The notes: a model not told the origin generated them from the letters alone. Counted from the first letter of the stretch, positions 23,112 to 32,329 are shown. The stretch is 64,000 bases of DNA from Streptomyces humicola (GCF_024436035.1 NZ_JANFNG010000001.1:663574-727573), one strand, 5' to 3'. Numbers and translations: made by a program.

Positions 23112-24440
23112 GTGGACTCCACCGCCAGACGCGTCGCCATTGCCGGCATGATCGGCAGTGCCGTCGAGTGGTACGACTTCTACCTCTGCGGCACCGCCGC
23201 AGCCTTGGTGTTCAATCAGCTATTTTACTCACAACTCCCTGCAGCGGCCGCCGTCGTGGCCTCCTTCGGCACGTACGCGGTGGGGTTCGTCGCCCGGCCG
23301 CTGGGCGCCGCCGTCGCCGGTCATCTCGGGGACCGGGTGGGCCGCAAGCCCGTCCTCGTCGTGACGCTCTTCCTCATGGGACTCGGCTCCGCTCTCGTCG
23401 GTGTCCTGCCGACGTACCGTCAGGCCGGGCTGGCCGCTCCGGCACTGCTGGTGGCGCTCCGTCTGGTGCAGGGGTTCGCGGTCGGCGGGGAGCAGGGCGG
23501 CGCCTCCGTGCTCACGGTGGAGATTGCCGGGGCGGGGCGGCGCGGCCTGTGGGGGAGCGTGGTGAACTCCGGCTCCTCGCTCGGCCTGTTGCTCTCCTCC
23601 GGCGGGTTCGCTCTCACGCAGGCGCTGCTCGATCGGCATGCGTTCCTGGTCTGGGGATGGCGGGTGCTCTTCCTCGCGGGCCTCGTCCTGATCGCGGTCG
23701 GCCTCGTGATCCGCTCCACCGTGCCGGAACCGCCGCTCTACCGGGCCGCCGAGCGGACGGCGCGGCCGCTGCGGACCGTCGTACGCCACCACCGTGCGGC
23801 GCTGCTGCAGGCCGTGGGGATGCGCATCTCCCAGACCGCGGCCTCCTATTTCTACACCGTCTTCGTGCTGTACTACCTGACGCTGCGGCGGGTACCCGGC
23901 GCAGCGACCGTCGGCGTCCTGGCCGTCAGCGTCAGTGCCGCCCTGAGCCTGCTGACCACCCCGGCCTGGGGAGCGCTGTCGGACCGTGTGGGCCGGCGGC
24001 CGGTCTTCCTCTTCGGCGCACTCGGCAGCGCGCTGTACATCGCACCGTTCTTCCTGCTGGTCGAGGCGCGTTCGCCGGCGGTGATCGTGCTGGGCGTGGT
24101 CGTCGGCGTGAACGTCTTCCACGACGCGATGTTCGGGCCGCTGGCAGCGTGGTTCAGCGAGCTGTTCCGTACCGACGTCCGCTTCAGCGGCGCAGCCCTC
24201 GGCTACCAGGCCGGTGCCGTACTCGGCGGTGGCCTGCTGCCGCTGCTCGCCGCGTCCTTGTGCCTGGCGGCGGGGGGACAACCGTGGCTGGTGTGCGGCT
24301 ACTTCCTGGTGCTGTCCGCGCTCACCGTGACAGCGGCGGTGCGCGCACCCGAGACGCTGGGGCAGAGCCTGGAGGACCCGCGGGCCCCGGCGGGCAGCCC
24401 CCTGCAGGCCGCCGACGTCACCGCCGGGGCGCTCACCTAG
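23112..24440 (+). CDS. MFS transporter, metabolite:H+ symporter (MHS) family
   Basis: A 442-aa, 12-TM permease. N-terminal IAGMIGSAVEWYDFYLCG is characteristic of the MHS group (ShiA, ProP, KgtP). GHLGDRVGRKPVL is the MFS motif between TM2 and TM3, repeated as ALSDRVGRRPVFL in the second half. RLVQGFAVGGEQGGASV is the TM4 signature. Substrates of the family are organic acids, betaines or osmolytes. GTG start with GGGAGGA at 23101-23107. The 3' end overlaps the convergent phosphoesterase gene by 8 bases. Confidence 0.93.
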   Translation: MDSTARRVAIAGMIGSAVEWYDFYLCGTAAALVFNQLFYSQLPAAAAVVASFGTYAVGFVARPLGAAVAGHLGDRVGRKPVLVVTLFLMGLGSALVGVLPTYRQAGLAAPALLVALRLVQGFAVGGEQGGASVLTVEIAGAGRRGLWGSVVNSGSSLGLLLSSGGFALTQALLDRHAFLVWGWRVLFLAGLVLIAVGLVIRSTVPEPPLYRAAERTARPLRTVVRHHRAALLQAVGMRISQTAASYFYTVFVLYYLTLRRVPGAATVGVLAVSVSAALSLLTTPAWGALSDRVGRRPVFLFGALGSALYIAPFFLLVEARSPAVIVLGVVVGVNVFHDAMFGPLAAWFSELFRTDVRFSGAALGYQAGAVLGGGLLPLLAASLCLAAGGQPWLVCGYFLVLSALTVTAAVRAPETLGQSLEDPRAPAGSPLQAADVTAGALT

Positions 24441-25887
24441 GTCGCAGAGCTGTCAGGCCGGACAGGTCGCGGACGACGGTGTGGTTGCGGTCGGCGATGG
24501 TGCCGAGGGTGTAGTGGGGCCAGATCCCGTAGTATTCGCCGCGGGTGCGCTGGCTCCACTGCCGGGCGAGGTCGGCGCGGGTTTTGTAGAAGTTCACCTG
24601 GTAGCCGCCGGTGAAGACCCGCACCAGGGAGCAGCCGCCCGGGTACTCCTTGGTGGCCGCCACCTCCAGGAACTCCACCGACTGGCTCTCCTCCATGAAG
24701 GTGCGCTTGTTGCGGTGGGTGTGCCCGCTGTGGTGGAGGAAGACGCCGGGGGTGCGGTGGTAGAGCGCCTCCAACTGCCGTGCCTTCGTCTGGTCGAGGT
24801 CGAACGCCGGTCCGGCCGCCGTCGTGACCGCTGACTCGTAGGTGACGGGGTGGTGGCCGAAGAGGAGCGTGGGCCGGTCCTTGTCGCGGCGCAGTTCGGC
24901 GGCGAGGTCGGCGAGCTGGCCGTCGTCGAGCGTTCCGCCGGCCGCGTCGAGCGTGGTGGTGTCGAGACCGACGATGCGCAGTCCGCCGACCTGGTGCACC
25001 GACAGCGTCTGCCGCGGGTACGGGAAGACGTCGCCCCAGCAGTCGTGATGGTCGGTGGCGTACGGTATCGGCGTGCACGCCGCGTAGTCGGCCCCGACGT
25101 GCGGCCGGTCGTGGTTGCCGCGTGCCACGAAGTAGTCGGTGCCCAACGTGCCCCAGCCGTCGAGTAGTTGGCGGACCCGTGCCACGTCCCCCGGCTTCGC
25201 CTCGGACGTCAGGTCGCCCGCGACCAGCAGCACCTCAGCCCCGCGGTCGGGCTTGCGCAGATCGTCGAGCAGCGCCTCCAGCATGACCTCGGGGTAGGGG
25301 GGCAGGCCCGGGTCCTGCTGGAAGGCGGGCGGCCAGTTGCCGGTGATGATGCCGGCGGTCTGCTCGCCCATGTGCAGGTCGTTGGAGAGCGCGAGGGTGA
25401 ACAGGTAGCGCCCGGGCGGGGGTTGGAGCGTGGTGAAGACCCCGGGCGCGTCCGACGAGCCGCCGGTGCCGGGGAACTGCAGCGTGGACTGCTGGGCGTC
25501 CTGGCCGGCCGACCGGGCGGTGAATGCATAGGTGCGCCCGGGGTCCAGGCCGTGCACCTCCGCGTGGTGGAAGGCCGTGGGTGCGGTGTCGTGGTACACC
25601 GTCCGCGTCGAGCCGGGGTTGCCCGGTTCACCGAGCAGCAGCTCGGTGTCGGCGGGGACGGGTGCAGGCGCGCCGTAGCGGTCGGTCTGCGTCGCCGAGC
25701 CGGTGAACCAAGTGATCACCACGCTGCTGTCGGTGACGGTCACCACCTCGGCGTCCGTCACCAGCAGCGCATCCTTCGGCATGGCAGCGGCCGCAGCGCC
25801 GGGCTCCGCGGCGGCGAAGGCGAGCGGCGCGGCCGCGACTCCGGCCCACAGCAGGGCCTGACGGCGGGAGGGCGAGCAGCAGTCCAT
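24433..25887 (-). CDS. Tat-exported metallophosphoesterase (purple-acid-phosphatase/calcineurin type)
   Basis: A 484-aa secreted enzyme. N-terminal SRRQALLWAGVAAAPLAFA is a twin-arginine signal. A fibronectin-III-like domain as in purple acid phosphatases covers about residues 40-150. The calcineurin-like catalytic domain follows, with SNDLHMG, LVAGDLTSEA, ARGNHDRPH, LFGHHPVT and HHSGHTHRNK in order, supplying the dinuclear metal ligands. The last 80 residues form a C-terminal beta extension. Its stop overlaps the MHS transporter gene in a convergent arrangement. Probable role: extracytoplasmic phosphate or nucleotide-ester hydrolysis. Confidence 0.93.
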   Translation of the reverse strand: MDCCSPSRRQALLWAGVAAAPLAFAAAEPGAAAAAMPKDALLVTDAEVVTVTDSSVVITWFTGSATQTDRYGAPAPVPADTELLLGEPGNPGSTRTVYHDTAPTAFHHAEVHGLDPGRTYAFTARSAGQDAQQSTLQFPGTGGSSDAPGVFTTLQPPPGRYLFTLALSNDLHMGEQTAGIITGNWPPAFQQDPGLPPYPEVMLEALLDDLRKPDRGAEVLLVAGDLTSEAKPGDVARVRQLLDGWGTLGTDYFVARGNHDRPHVGADYAACTPIPYATDHHDCWGDVFPYPRQTLSVHQVGGLRIVGLDTTTLDAAGGTLDDGQLADLAAELRRDKDRPTLLFGHHPVTYESAVTTAAGPAFDLDQTKARQLEALYHRTPGVFLHHSGHTHRNKRTFMEESQSVEFLEVAATKEYPGGCSLVRVFTGGYQVNFYKTRADLARQWSQRTRGEYYGIWPHYTLGTIADRNHTVVRDLSGLTALRPR

Positions 25888-25977
25888 GTCCGCTGAGTAT
25901 GCGACGGCCAGGTGAACACCGGAAGGCCGCCGCCCGCCGTTACGGCGACAATCGCCCGGCCCGAGGCCGACCGGCGG

Positions 25978-28098
25978 TCACCCCTGCGCAACCTCGATCT
26001 CAAACACCAGTGCGTCGGCCGGGTCCAGCCGGGGAACGGCGAGCCCGACCGCCGCCAGTACCCGGCCGGGCAGCGTGACGGCGCCGTCCACGAGGGGGCC
26101 CGTCACCTTCTCGGGCACGGGCAGCTCGGGGCAGAGCGCGATCCGGTAGTCGAGGTCGTCGCGGAGCCCGGGCAACCGCAGCCGCGCCGGCGAGCTCGCC
26201 ACCGGGCTGTCCAGCTGGAGGTAGCCGAAGACCGCGCGGCGGCCGTCCTCGGCGACGACACCGTGCAGCACAGCGGCCGGGTCGGGGTGGTCGGCGCGCA
26301 CCGTCCGCCCGGAGTGCAGCAGCCCGCGCAGCCTCCGGTAGGCCGTCGCCCACCCCTTGAGCTCGATGAGCTCCTCAGTCGAGCACTGTGTCAGGTCCCA
26401 CTCGATGCCGGCGTGCCCGAACAGCGCCGTCGCGCTGCGGAAGCTCAGCCGGGTGGTGCGCCGGGTGACATGGGCGGTCGCCGGCCCGATGTGGCTGCCG
26501 ATCAGCTCGGGCGGCAGCAGCAGGCCCGTCCAGCGCTGGATGTGCTGACGGTCGATCGGGTCGTTGGTGTCGGAGGCCCACACCCGGTCGGTGTGCTCGA
26601 TGATCCCCAGGTCGACGCGCCCGCCGCCCGAGGAGCAGGATTCGATCTCCAGACCGGGGTGGGCCGCCCTGAGCTGGTCCATCAGCGCGTAGACGGCCCT
26701 TGTCTGCCGGTGCACGCCGGCCGCGCCGTCGTGGACCGCCTCGACGAGCGGCCGGTTGTGGTCCCACTTGAGGTAGGTGATCGGATACTCCGTGAGCAGC
26801 GCGTCGAGCCGTTCGCGGATGTGGGCGAAGGCCTCGGGCCGGGCCAGGTCCAGCACGTGCTGATTGCGGTGGGGCGCGGGGAGCCGGCCCTCGGCCGCGA
26901 GCAGCCACTCCGGGTGACGGCGTGCCAGTTCCGAGTCCAGGTTGACCATTTCGGGTTCCACCCACAGGCCGAACTCCATGCCGAGCGAGCGGACGTGGTC
27001 CACCAGCGGATGGAGACCGTCGGGCCACACCTTCTCGTCCACGTACCAGTCGCCGAGGCCCGCCGTGTCGTCGCGCCGGCCGCGGAACCAGCCGTCGTCG
27101 AGGACGAAACGCTCGACGCCGACCTGCTGGGCCCGGTCGGCGAGCTGCCGCAGCCGGGCGAGGTCCTGGTCGAAGTAGACCGCCTCCCAGGTGTTGAGGA
27201 CGACCGGGCGCGGCCCGCGCGGGTGGTTCGGGCGGGCGCGCAACAGGCGGTGGAGGCGGTCGCTGACGCCGTCGAGCCCGTGGTCGGAGTGGACGAAGTA
27301 CACCCACGGCGACGTGTGGCGCTCGCCCGGGCCCAGCCGGATCTCACCGGAGGCCGGCAGTTCACCGCCGCCCAGGACGCCCGTGGTGTCCGGGAACCGT
27401 TCCGCGTAGTGCTCGGTGTCGCCGCTCCAGGCCACATGCGCCGCCCACACCTGCCCGTGGCGGAAGCCGAATCCGGGCGTGCCCGCGACGAGCACGGTCG
27501 CCGCGTCATGGCCGGGACGTCCCTTCCGACTCTCACGGGAGCGGGTGCCGAAGCCGAACGCCGTGCGCTGCGGCACCCGTTCCAAGCCCCAGCGGCCGGT
27601 GAGGTCGAGCAGCTCCGCCGCCTCCTCGGGGACGGGCAGGATGCCGCGCACCGCGCCGACCGTCCATGAGCCGGGCCCGTTGTTGGTGACGGTGTGCCGG
27701 ATGCGCACGACGCCTTCGGGGGTCAGGCGCAGCTCGGTGCGGACGGCGACCCCGGCCTCCTCGTCGGCGGCATGCACGGTGAGGACCGCACCGCCGCCGG
27801 CAGGGGCCGCGTGTTCAATGGCCGTGGTGAGCCGCAGCCGCAGGTGCGGCCACATCCCGGCGCGGTCGCCAGCGATGCCCGGCCGCCCCGCCCAGCCGTC
27901 GCCCTGGAGCGGCAGCAGCGTCAGCGATCCGTCGGGCGTCCCGGCGCTCACCGCGTCGAAGGCGGCTGCCGAGTGCGGTCCCGTGGTTCCCAAGTCGGAA
28001 CCCCAGTAGAGGACTCGGGGCAGCGCCGGTCCGCTGGTGTCGAGAACGAGGCTGGTGCCGCCTGCTGTGAGGATCAGCGGGGCGTGGTGCTGCGTCAT
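25978..28098 (-). CDS. Alpha-galactosidase, GH36
   Basis: A 706-aa intracellular glycosidase without a signal peptide. N-terminal beta-supersandwich domain to about residue 320; catalytic TIM barrel with FVLDDGWFRGRRDD, GLWVEPEMVN, YLKWDHNR (nucleophile Asp near 445) and WASDTNDPIDR (acid/base Asp near 508); C-terminal beta domain with FGYLQLDSP. SCSSGGGRVDLG is the classic GH36 substrate-binding Cys-Gly motif. ATG at 28098 is preceded by GAGGAC; the longer upstream frame overlaps the divergent gene's control region and lacks homology. Removes terminal alpha-galactose from raffinose-type sugars or galactomannan. No transporter or regulator for it is adjacent. Confidence 0.95.
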   Translation of the reverse strand: MTQHHAPLILTAGGTSLVLDTSGPALPRVLYWGSDLGTTGPHSAAAFDAVSAGTPDGSLTLLPLQGDGWAGRPGIAGDRAGMWPHLRLRLTTAIEHAAPAGGGAVLTVHAADEEAGVAVRTELRLTPEGVVRIRHTVTNNGPGSWTVGAVRGILPVPEEAAELLDLTGRWGLERVPQRTAFGFGTRSRESRKGRPGHDAATVLVAGTPGFGFRHGQVWAAHVAWSGDTEHYAERFPDTTGVLGGGELPASGEIRLGPGERHTSPWVYFVHSDHGLDGVSDRLHRLLRARPNHPRGPRPVVLNTWEAVYFDQDLARLRQLADRAQQVGVERFVLDDGWFRGRRDDTAGLGDWYVDEKVWPDGLHPLVDHVRSLGMEFGLWVEPEMVNLDSELARRHPEWLLAAEGRLPAPHRNQHVLDLARPEAFAHIRERLDALLTEYPITYLKWDHNRPLVEAVHDGAAGVHRQTRAVYALMDQLRAAHPGLEIESCSSGGGRVDLGIIEHTDRVWASDTNDPIDRQHIQRWTGLLLPPELIGSHIGPATAHVTRRTTRLSFRSATALFGHAGIEWDLTQCSTEELIELKGWATAYRRLRGLLHSGRTVRADHPDPAAVLHGVVAEDGRRAVFGYLQLDSPVASSPARLRLPGLRDDLDYRIALCPELPVPEKVTGPLVDGAVTLPGRVLAAVGLAVPRLDPADALVFEIEVAQG

Positions 28099-28192
28099 GG
28101 TGTCCTCGTGATGGTGGTGGGCGGTGACGTGAGGAGGCGCCAGCCGCGCAGCATATCGGGGAGCGCTACGTAGTCCATTGGTGCTTGTGGCG

Positions 28193-28211
28193 TACCACCC
28201 TCCGAGTGGTA
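28193..28211. promoter_or_regulatory. Inverted repeat between the alpha-galactosidase and the His-rich protein gene
   Basis: TACCAC (28193-28198) and GTGGTA (28206-28211) with a 7-base spacer, in the 217-base divergent region. A dimeric regulator could bind here, about 95 bases upstream of the galactosidase start. No regulator assignment is possible. Confidence 0.35.
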
Positions 28212-28315
28212 ATGGCTGGGAGTTTTCCAAACCCCCGCATGCGCTGCGGAATCCGGTGACCGTGCGGGGGTTCCCTGTGAACGTGCCGGATCGACCGGCG
28301 CGGAAAGGAAACGCA

Positions 28316-28702
28316 ATGTCGAGCACCCTCCTCAGGAAGGCGGCCGTCACCGGCGCCGCTGCGGTCGCCGTACTCTTCGGCTCGGCGGCGGCCGCGAGCG
28401 CGCAGGCTCCCGCCGATGCCGCGAGCAGCGCCATCGCCGTCGCGGACCACGGCTACTGGTTCTGCCACCCTGGCTGGGAGCACGGCGGCCCGGGCTGGCG
28501 TGACCACTGCCGCCGCTTCCACCACTGCCGCCGCTTCCACCACGGGTGGTGCCGCGGGTACCGCCACCGCGACCACGGTTACGACCACCGCGACCATGGT
28601 TACGAGCCCCGCGACCATGGTTACGAGCCCCGCGATCATGGTTACGACCACGGCTACCACCGCGGCTTCCACCCCCGGTCCGGCTTCGTAGCCTGGCGGT
28701 GA
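28316..28702 (+). CDS. Small secreted His-rich protein with tandem repeats
   Basis: A 128-aa protein: signal peptide at 1-30 (MSSTLLRKAAVTGAAAVAV, cleavage near ASAQA), then a mature part that is almost all His, Gly, Tyr, Arg and Asp. The C-terminal third has four 7-residue units of the form RDHGY[DE][HP], encoded by four 21-bp tandem repeats. Cys at three or four positions (FCHPGW, HCRRFHHCRRFHHGWCRG) adds potential ligands. Such composition suggests extracellular metal binding or a surface/wall protein. AAAGGAAA precedes the ATG at 28316. No domain is recognised. Confidence 0.8.
   Translation: MSSTLLRKAAVTGAAAVAVLFGSAAAASAQAPADAASSAIAVADHGYWFCHPGWEHGGPGWRDHCRRFHHCRRFHHGWCRGYRHRDHGYDHRDHGYEPRDHGYEPRDHGYDHGYHRGFHPRSGFVAWR
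28568..28651 (+). repeat. Four 21-bp in-frame tandem repeats
   Basis: Units at 28568-28588, 28589-28609, 28610-28630 and 28631-28651. All contain the core GGTTACGA and begin CGCGA(C/T)CA. Units 2 and 3 are identical. They encode the RDHGYDH/RDHGYEP heptads of the secreted His-rich protein, so copy number can change by slippage without breaking the frame. Confidence 0.9.
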
Positions 28703-29197
28703 GGGAGCCTCTCGGGGCGGTGTGACGCCCGTCGTCGGTACGAGCAGGGCCCGGACATCGATGTCCGGGCCCTGCGCCGTTGCTGCGCTGTTACCGTTCT
28801 CCTACATTTTGTTGAACCCTACAAGAACGAGGGGTAGGCGCGGGCAGATTCATGTGCGAATCCACAATGGCACTCGCTGTTGACCTGGGGCTTTACTTTC
28901 TGTCACATCACAGGTCGGATTCCGGCCGCATGGTCACCACCGAGCCCGGATGTCGGCACCCCGCTGCAGCGGGGAACAACGCCCCCCGCACCCGATGGTC
29001 ACGCTTCGACTCGGTGCCAACGACGACACCACCCTGTCCGAGGCCACACCCGCCCCCGCCCCCTTCCCCTTCTCCGTTTCGCCGTACCGGTTTCTCCCCC
29101 CGCGGCGCCCGCACCACCCCTCCGCAGGCCGTGGCCCCTGCGTGCGGGTCCTTCCGACATGTTCTCGTAGCTCAATCCTCAATCGCCGGAGGAAACG
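28703..29197. other. Intergenic region before the nucleobase permease
   Basis: About 495 bases with no supportable gene. It contains the 32-bp terminator palindrome near its left end. A 16-bp palindrome, CCCCGCTGCAGCGGGG, lies at 28959-28974, roughly 220 bases before the permease start. A T-rich patch around 28801-28823 holds TTGT and ACAA as an interrupted inverted repeat, the best region for a promoter or regulator site. I see no known riboswitch fold. Confidence 0.5.
28744..28775. terminator. Perfect 32-bp palindrome, terminator of the His-rich protein gene
   Basis: Half-site GCAGGGCCCGGACATC followed immediately by its reverse complement, no spacer, 42 bases after the stop at 28702. In RNA it folds as a 14-bp stem with a TCGA tetraloop. 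No U-tract follows. A strong factor-independent terminator or processing hairpin. Confidence 0.85.
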
Positions 29198-30658
29198 ATG
29201 CGGTTGCCACAGTCGTCCAGTACGGGCGAGATCCACCCCGTTGACGAGGTCCCCCCGCCTCCTCGGCTCGCCATCCTCAGCCTGCAGCACGTCTTCATCA
29301 TGTACGCGGGCGCCGTGGCCGTTCCGTTCATCGTGGGCAGCGCGCTCAAGCTGAGCAATGAGACCATCGCGCTGCTGGTCAACGCGGACCTGCTGGTCGC
29401 CGGTATCGCCACCATCATCCAGGCCGTCGGCATCTCGAAGATCTTCGGTGTACGGCTGCCGGTCGTCGCGGGCGCGACGTTCACCGTGGTCAGCCCGATG
29501 ATCACCATCGCAGCCAAGCACGGTCTTCCGACGGTTTACGGGGCCATGCTCGCCTCCGGGGTCTTCGGCCTGATCATCGCCAAGCCGTTCTCCAAGATGA
29601 TCAAGTACTTCCCGCCGCTGGTCTCCGGCACCGTGATCACCATCATCGGCCTGTCGCTGATAGGCCCAGGCGCCGGGATGATCGCGGGCGAGGACACCGG
29701 CGCCAAGGACTACGGCCAGATCTCGCACATTGCGCTCGGCTTCGGCGTGATCGCCATGATCGTCGTCTTCAGCAAGGCGCTGCGAGGTTTCTTCGGCCAG
29801 ATCGCCCCGCTGCTCGCGATCGTGGTCGGCAGCATCATCGCCATCCCGATGCACCTGTTCCAGCTGCAGGGGGTCTCCAGCGCACCGTGGTTCGGCATTT
29901 CCTCGCCGTTCCACTTCGGCGCGCCGCGGTTCGACGCCGCCGCGATCATCTCGATGTGCATCGTGATGCTGGTGACGTACACCGAGTCCACCGCCGACAT
30001 GCTCGCGGTGGCCGAGATGACGGACCGCAGGATCACCGAAGCCGACATCGCCCGCGGCCTTGCCACCGACGGCCTTTCGGCGGTGCTCGGCGGCTGCATG
30101 AACTCCTTCCCCGACACCGCCTACGCCGAGAATGTCGGCCTGGTGCAGATGACGGGCGTGCGCAGCCGCTGGGTGGTCGCCGGTGCGGGCGTCGTCCTGC
30201 TGGTCATGGGACTTGTGCCGAAGGTCGGCGCGTTCGTTGCCGCCGTGCCGCAGATGGTGGTCGGCGGCGCGGCACTGGTGATGTTCGCCATGGTCACCGC
30301 CGTCGGCATCCAGACCCTGAAGAAGGTCGACTTCCGGGGCAACCACAACCTGCTGGTGGTCGCGGTCTCGCTCGGCGTGGGCATGCTGCCGGCAGTCGCC
30401 ACCGACCAGTTCGGCAACGAGGTGTTCTTCAAGAACTTCCCCGGCTGGACGCAGACCATCTTCGGCAGCCCCATCACCATCACCGTGATCCTCGCCTTCA
30501 CGCTCAACCTCCTCTTCAACCACCTCGGGGTGGGAATGCCCCGCGAGGAGCGCGAGGAGCGCGAGGACGAGGACAAGGAGGAGGGCGAGGAGAAGGATAA
30601 GGCCCTCACCTCGGTGTCCGGGGACGATGCTCAGACAGAGGCCCCCGCGACGTCGTAG
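29198..30658 (+). CDS. NCS2-family nucleobase permease (xanthine/uric acid/uracil type)
   Basis: A 486-aa integral membrane transporter of the nucleobase:cation symporter-2 family. Family hallmarks: LSLQHVFIMYAGAVAVPFIVG at the N-terminus, RLPVVAGATFTVVSPM, VTYTESTADMLAVAEM (the TM8 acidic motif) and GGCMNSFPDTAYAENVGLVQMTGVRSR, close to the xanthine/urate subgroup signature. The C-terminal tail (from about 445) is a highly charged Glu/Lys run. GGAGGAAA precedes the ATG. A hairpin terminator follows at 30689-30731. Confidence 0.94.
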   Translation: MRLPQSSSTGEIHPVDEVPPPPRLAILSLQHVFIMYAGAVAVPFIVGSALKLSNETIALLVNADLLVAGIATIIQAVGISKIFGVRLPVVAGATFTVVSPMITIAAKHGLPTVYGAMLASGVFGLIIAKPFSKMIKYFPPLVSGTVITIIGLSLIGPGAGMIAGEDTGAKDYGQISHIALGFGVIAMIVVFSKALRGFFGQIAPLLAIVVGSIIAIPMHLFQLQGVSSAPWFGISSPFHFGAPRFDAAAIISMCIVMLVTYTESTADMLAVAEMTDRRITEADIARGLATDGLSAVLGGCMNSFPDTAYAENVGLVQMTGVRSRWVVAGAGVVLLVMGLVPKVGAFVAAVPQMVVGGAALVMFAMVTAVGIQTLKKVDFRGNHNLLVVAVSLGVGMLPAVATDQFGNEVFFKNFPGWTQTIFGSPITITVILAFTLNLLFNHLGVGMPREEREEREDEDKEEGEEKDKALTSVSGDDAQTEAPATS

Positions 30659-30688
30659 CGGCAGGGCCTATGGTGAGCGGTGCGCGCA

Positions 30689-30731
30689 GCCGTCGTGGCC
30701 GACAGGCAATCCGCATGTCGGCCACGACGGC
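30689..30731 (+). terminator. Hairpin between permease and glutamate decarboxylase
   Basis: Perfect 15-bp inverted repeat GCCGTCGTGGCCGAC (30689-30703) and GTCGGCCACGACGGC (30717-30731) with a 13-base loop, ending 44 bases before the gadB start. It can terminate permease transcription, or act as an attenuator in the gadB leader if transcription reads through. Confidence 0.8.
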
Positions 30732-30775
30732 CGCCGAAGACCCTGTTCGGCATCACCGAAAAGGACATATCGCCC

Positions 30776-32230
30776 ATGCCGCTCAAGCGCCCGCATCACC
30801 ACCGCGACGCCAGCACTCACCTGAGGGTGAACCCGGTCTTCAGCCGGGAGCCGATCCATGTTCCCCGGTTCGAGCTGCCGGACGACGGCATGGACCCGGA
30901 GACGGCGTACCAGATCGTCCACGACGAACTCATGCTCGACGGCAACGCACGGCTGAACCTCGCCACCTTCGTCAGCACCTGGGCCGAGCCCCAGGCCCAG
31001 CAGCTGATGGCCGAGTGCGCCGAGAAGAACATGATCGACAAGGACGAGTACCCGCAGACCGCCGAGGTCGAGGCGCGGTGCGTGCACATGCTCGCCGAGC
31101 TGTGGAACGCACCCGATGCACACGCGGCAGTGGGCTGCTCCACCACCGGCTCCAGCGAGGCGGCGATGCTCGCGGGTCTGGCGCTCAAGCGCCGCTGGCA
31201 GCACCGCAGGCGCGCCGAGGGCAAGCCGGCCGACCGCCCCAACGTCGTGATGGGCATCAACGTCCAGGTGTGCTGGGAGAAGTTCGCCGACTACTTCGAG
31301 GTCGAGCCGCGGTACGTCCCGATGGAGGGCAACCGTTACCACATGTCGGCCGAGGGCGCGGCCGCCCTGTGCGACGAGAACACCATCGGCGTGATCGCGG
31401 TACTCGGCTCGACGTTCGACGGGAGCTACGAGCCGGTCGCCGAGATATCCGCCGCGCTCGACGAACTGCAGGAGCGCACCGGCGTCGACGTCCCCGTCCA
31501 CGTCGACGGAGCTTCGGGCGCGATGATCGCCCCCTTCCTCGACCCCGACCTCGCCTGGGACTTCCGCCTGCCGCGGGTCGCCTCCATCAACACCTCCGGG
31601 CACAAGTACGGCCTGGTGATGCCGGGCGTCGGCTGGGCGCTGTGGCGCGACGCGGAGGCGCTCCCCGACGACCTCGTCTTCCACGTCAACTACCTCGGCG
31701 GCGACATGCCGACCTTCGCCCTCAACTTCTCCCGGCCCGGTGCCCAGGTGATCGCGCAGTACTACAACTTCCTGCGCCTCGGCTTCGAGGGCTACCGCCG
31801 CGTCCAGCAGACCTGCCGTGACGTCGCCGTGCGCCTCGCCAAGGAGATCGCCGAGATCGGTCCGTTCACCCTCCTCACCGACGGCAGCGAGCTTCCCGTC
31901 TTCGCCTTCACCGTCAACGACGACATCACCAACTTCTCCGTCTTCGACGTCTCCGCGGCCCTGCGCGAGCGCGGCTGGCTCGTCCCGGCGTACACCTTCC
32001 CCGACAACCGCACCGACCTCGCCGCGCTGCGCGTCGTCATCCGCAATGGCTTCGGACACGACCTCGCCGACCTCTTCCTCGAGGATCTGCGCCGCGTCCT
32101 GCCCCGCCTGCAGGCACAGGCGCAGCCGCACCGCGACGTCACCGACGCCGGTGCCTTCGCGCACGGCACCGAGGCCGCCACCACGGAGCGCCGCACCGAC
32201 GCCAAGCCCGCCGCCCCGGCGAGCGCCTGA
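30776..32230 (+). CDS. gadB: Glutamate decarboxylase (PLP-dependent)
   Basis: A 484-aa group II decarboxylase converting glutamate to GABA with proton consumption. Close to E. coli GadB: FVSTWAEPQAQQLM, NMIDKDEYPQTAEVE, GCSTTGSSEAAMLAGLA, VDGASGAMIAPF and the PLP-binding Lys277 in INTSGHKYGLV (Lys276 in E. coli). The N-terminal MPLKRPHHHRDAST is His-rich; acid-regulated GadB also uses its N-terminus for membrane binding. No GABA antiporter is adjacent. AAGGA lies 10 bases upstream of the ATG. Probable role: acid resistance or GABA shunt. Confidence 0.96.
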   Translation: MPLKRPHHHRDASTHLRVNPVFSREPIHVPRFELPDDGMDPETAYQIVHDELMLDGNARLNLATFVSTWAEPQAQQLMAECAEKNMIDKDEYPQTAEVEARCVHMLAELWNAPDAHAAVGCSTTGSSEAAMLAGLALKRRWQHRRRAEGKPADRPNVVMGINVQVCWEKFADYFEVEPRYVPMEGNRYHMSAEGAAALCDENTIGVIAVLGSTFDGSYEPVAEISAALDELQERTGVDVPVHVDGASGAMIAPFLDPDLAWDFRLPRVASINTSGHKYGLVMPGVGWALWRDAEALPDDLVFHVNYLGGDMPTFALNFSRPGAQVIAQYYNFLRLGFEGYRRVQQTCRDVAVRLAKEIAEIGPFTLLTDGSELPVFAFTVNDDITNFSVFDVSAALRERGWLVPAYTFPDNRTDLAALRVVIRNGFGHDLADLFLEDLRRVLPRLQAQAQPHRDVTDAGAFAHGTEAATTERRTDAKPAAPASA

Positions 32231-32241
32231 GCTCCCCGCTG

Positions 32242-32272
32242 CGCCGTCGCGCCGGAGGTCGGCGCGACGGCG
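32242..32272 (+). terminator. Terminator after gadB
   Basis: Perfect 12-bp stem CGCCGTCGCGCC / GGCGCGACGGCG with a 7-base loop (ggaggtc), starting 11 bases after the gadB stop. Confidence 0.85.
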
Positions 32273-32329
32273 TTACGCGGTCGGCGAAAGAGGGCGCCCG
32301 GGGCACGGCCCGGATCCGACAGTGGATCC

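Noticed and set aside
28568..28651. Tandem 21-bp repeats considered as a CRISPR-like array
   Set aside because: The units are contiguous with no spacers and in frame with a secreted protein.
28934..30523. A 529-codon minus-strand open frame opposite the nucleobase permease
   Set aside because: His/Asp/Gly-rich nonsense composition; the plus strand encodes a textbook NCS2 permease.
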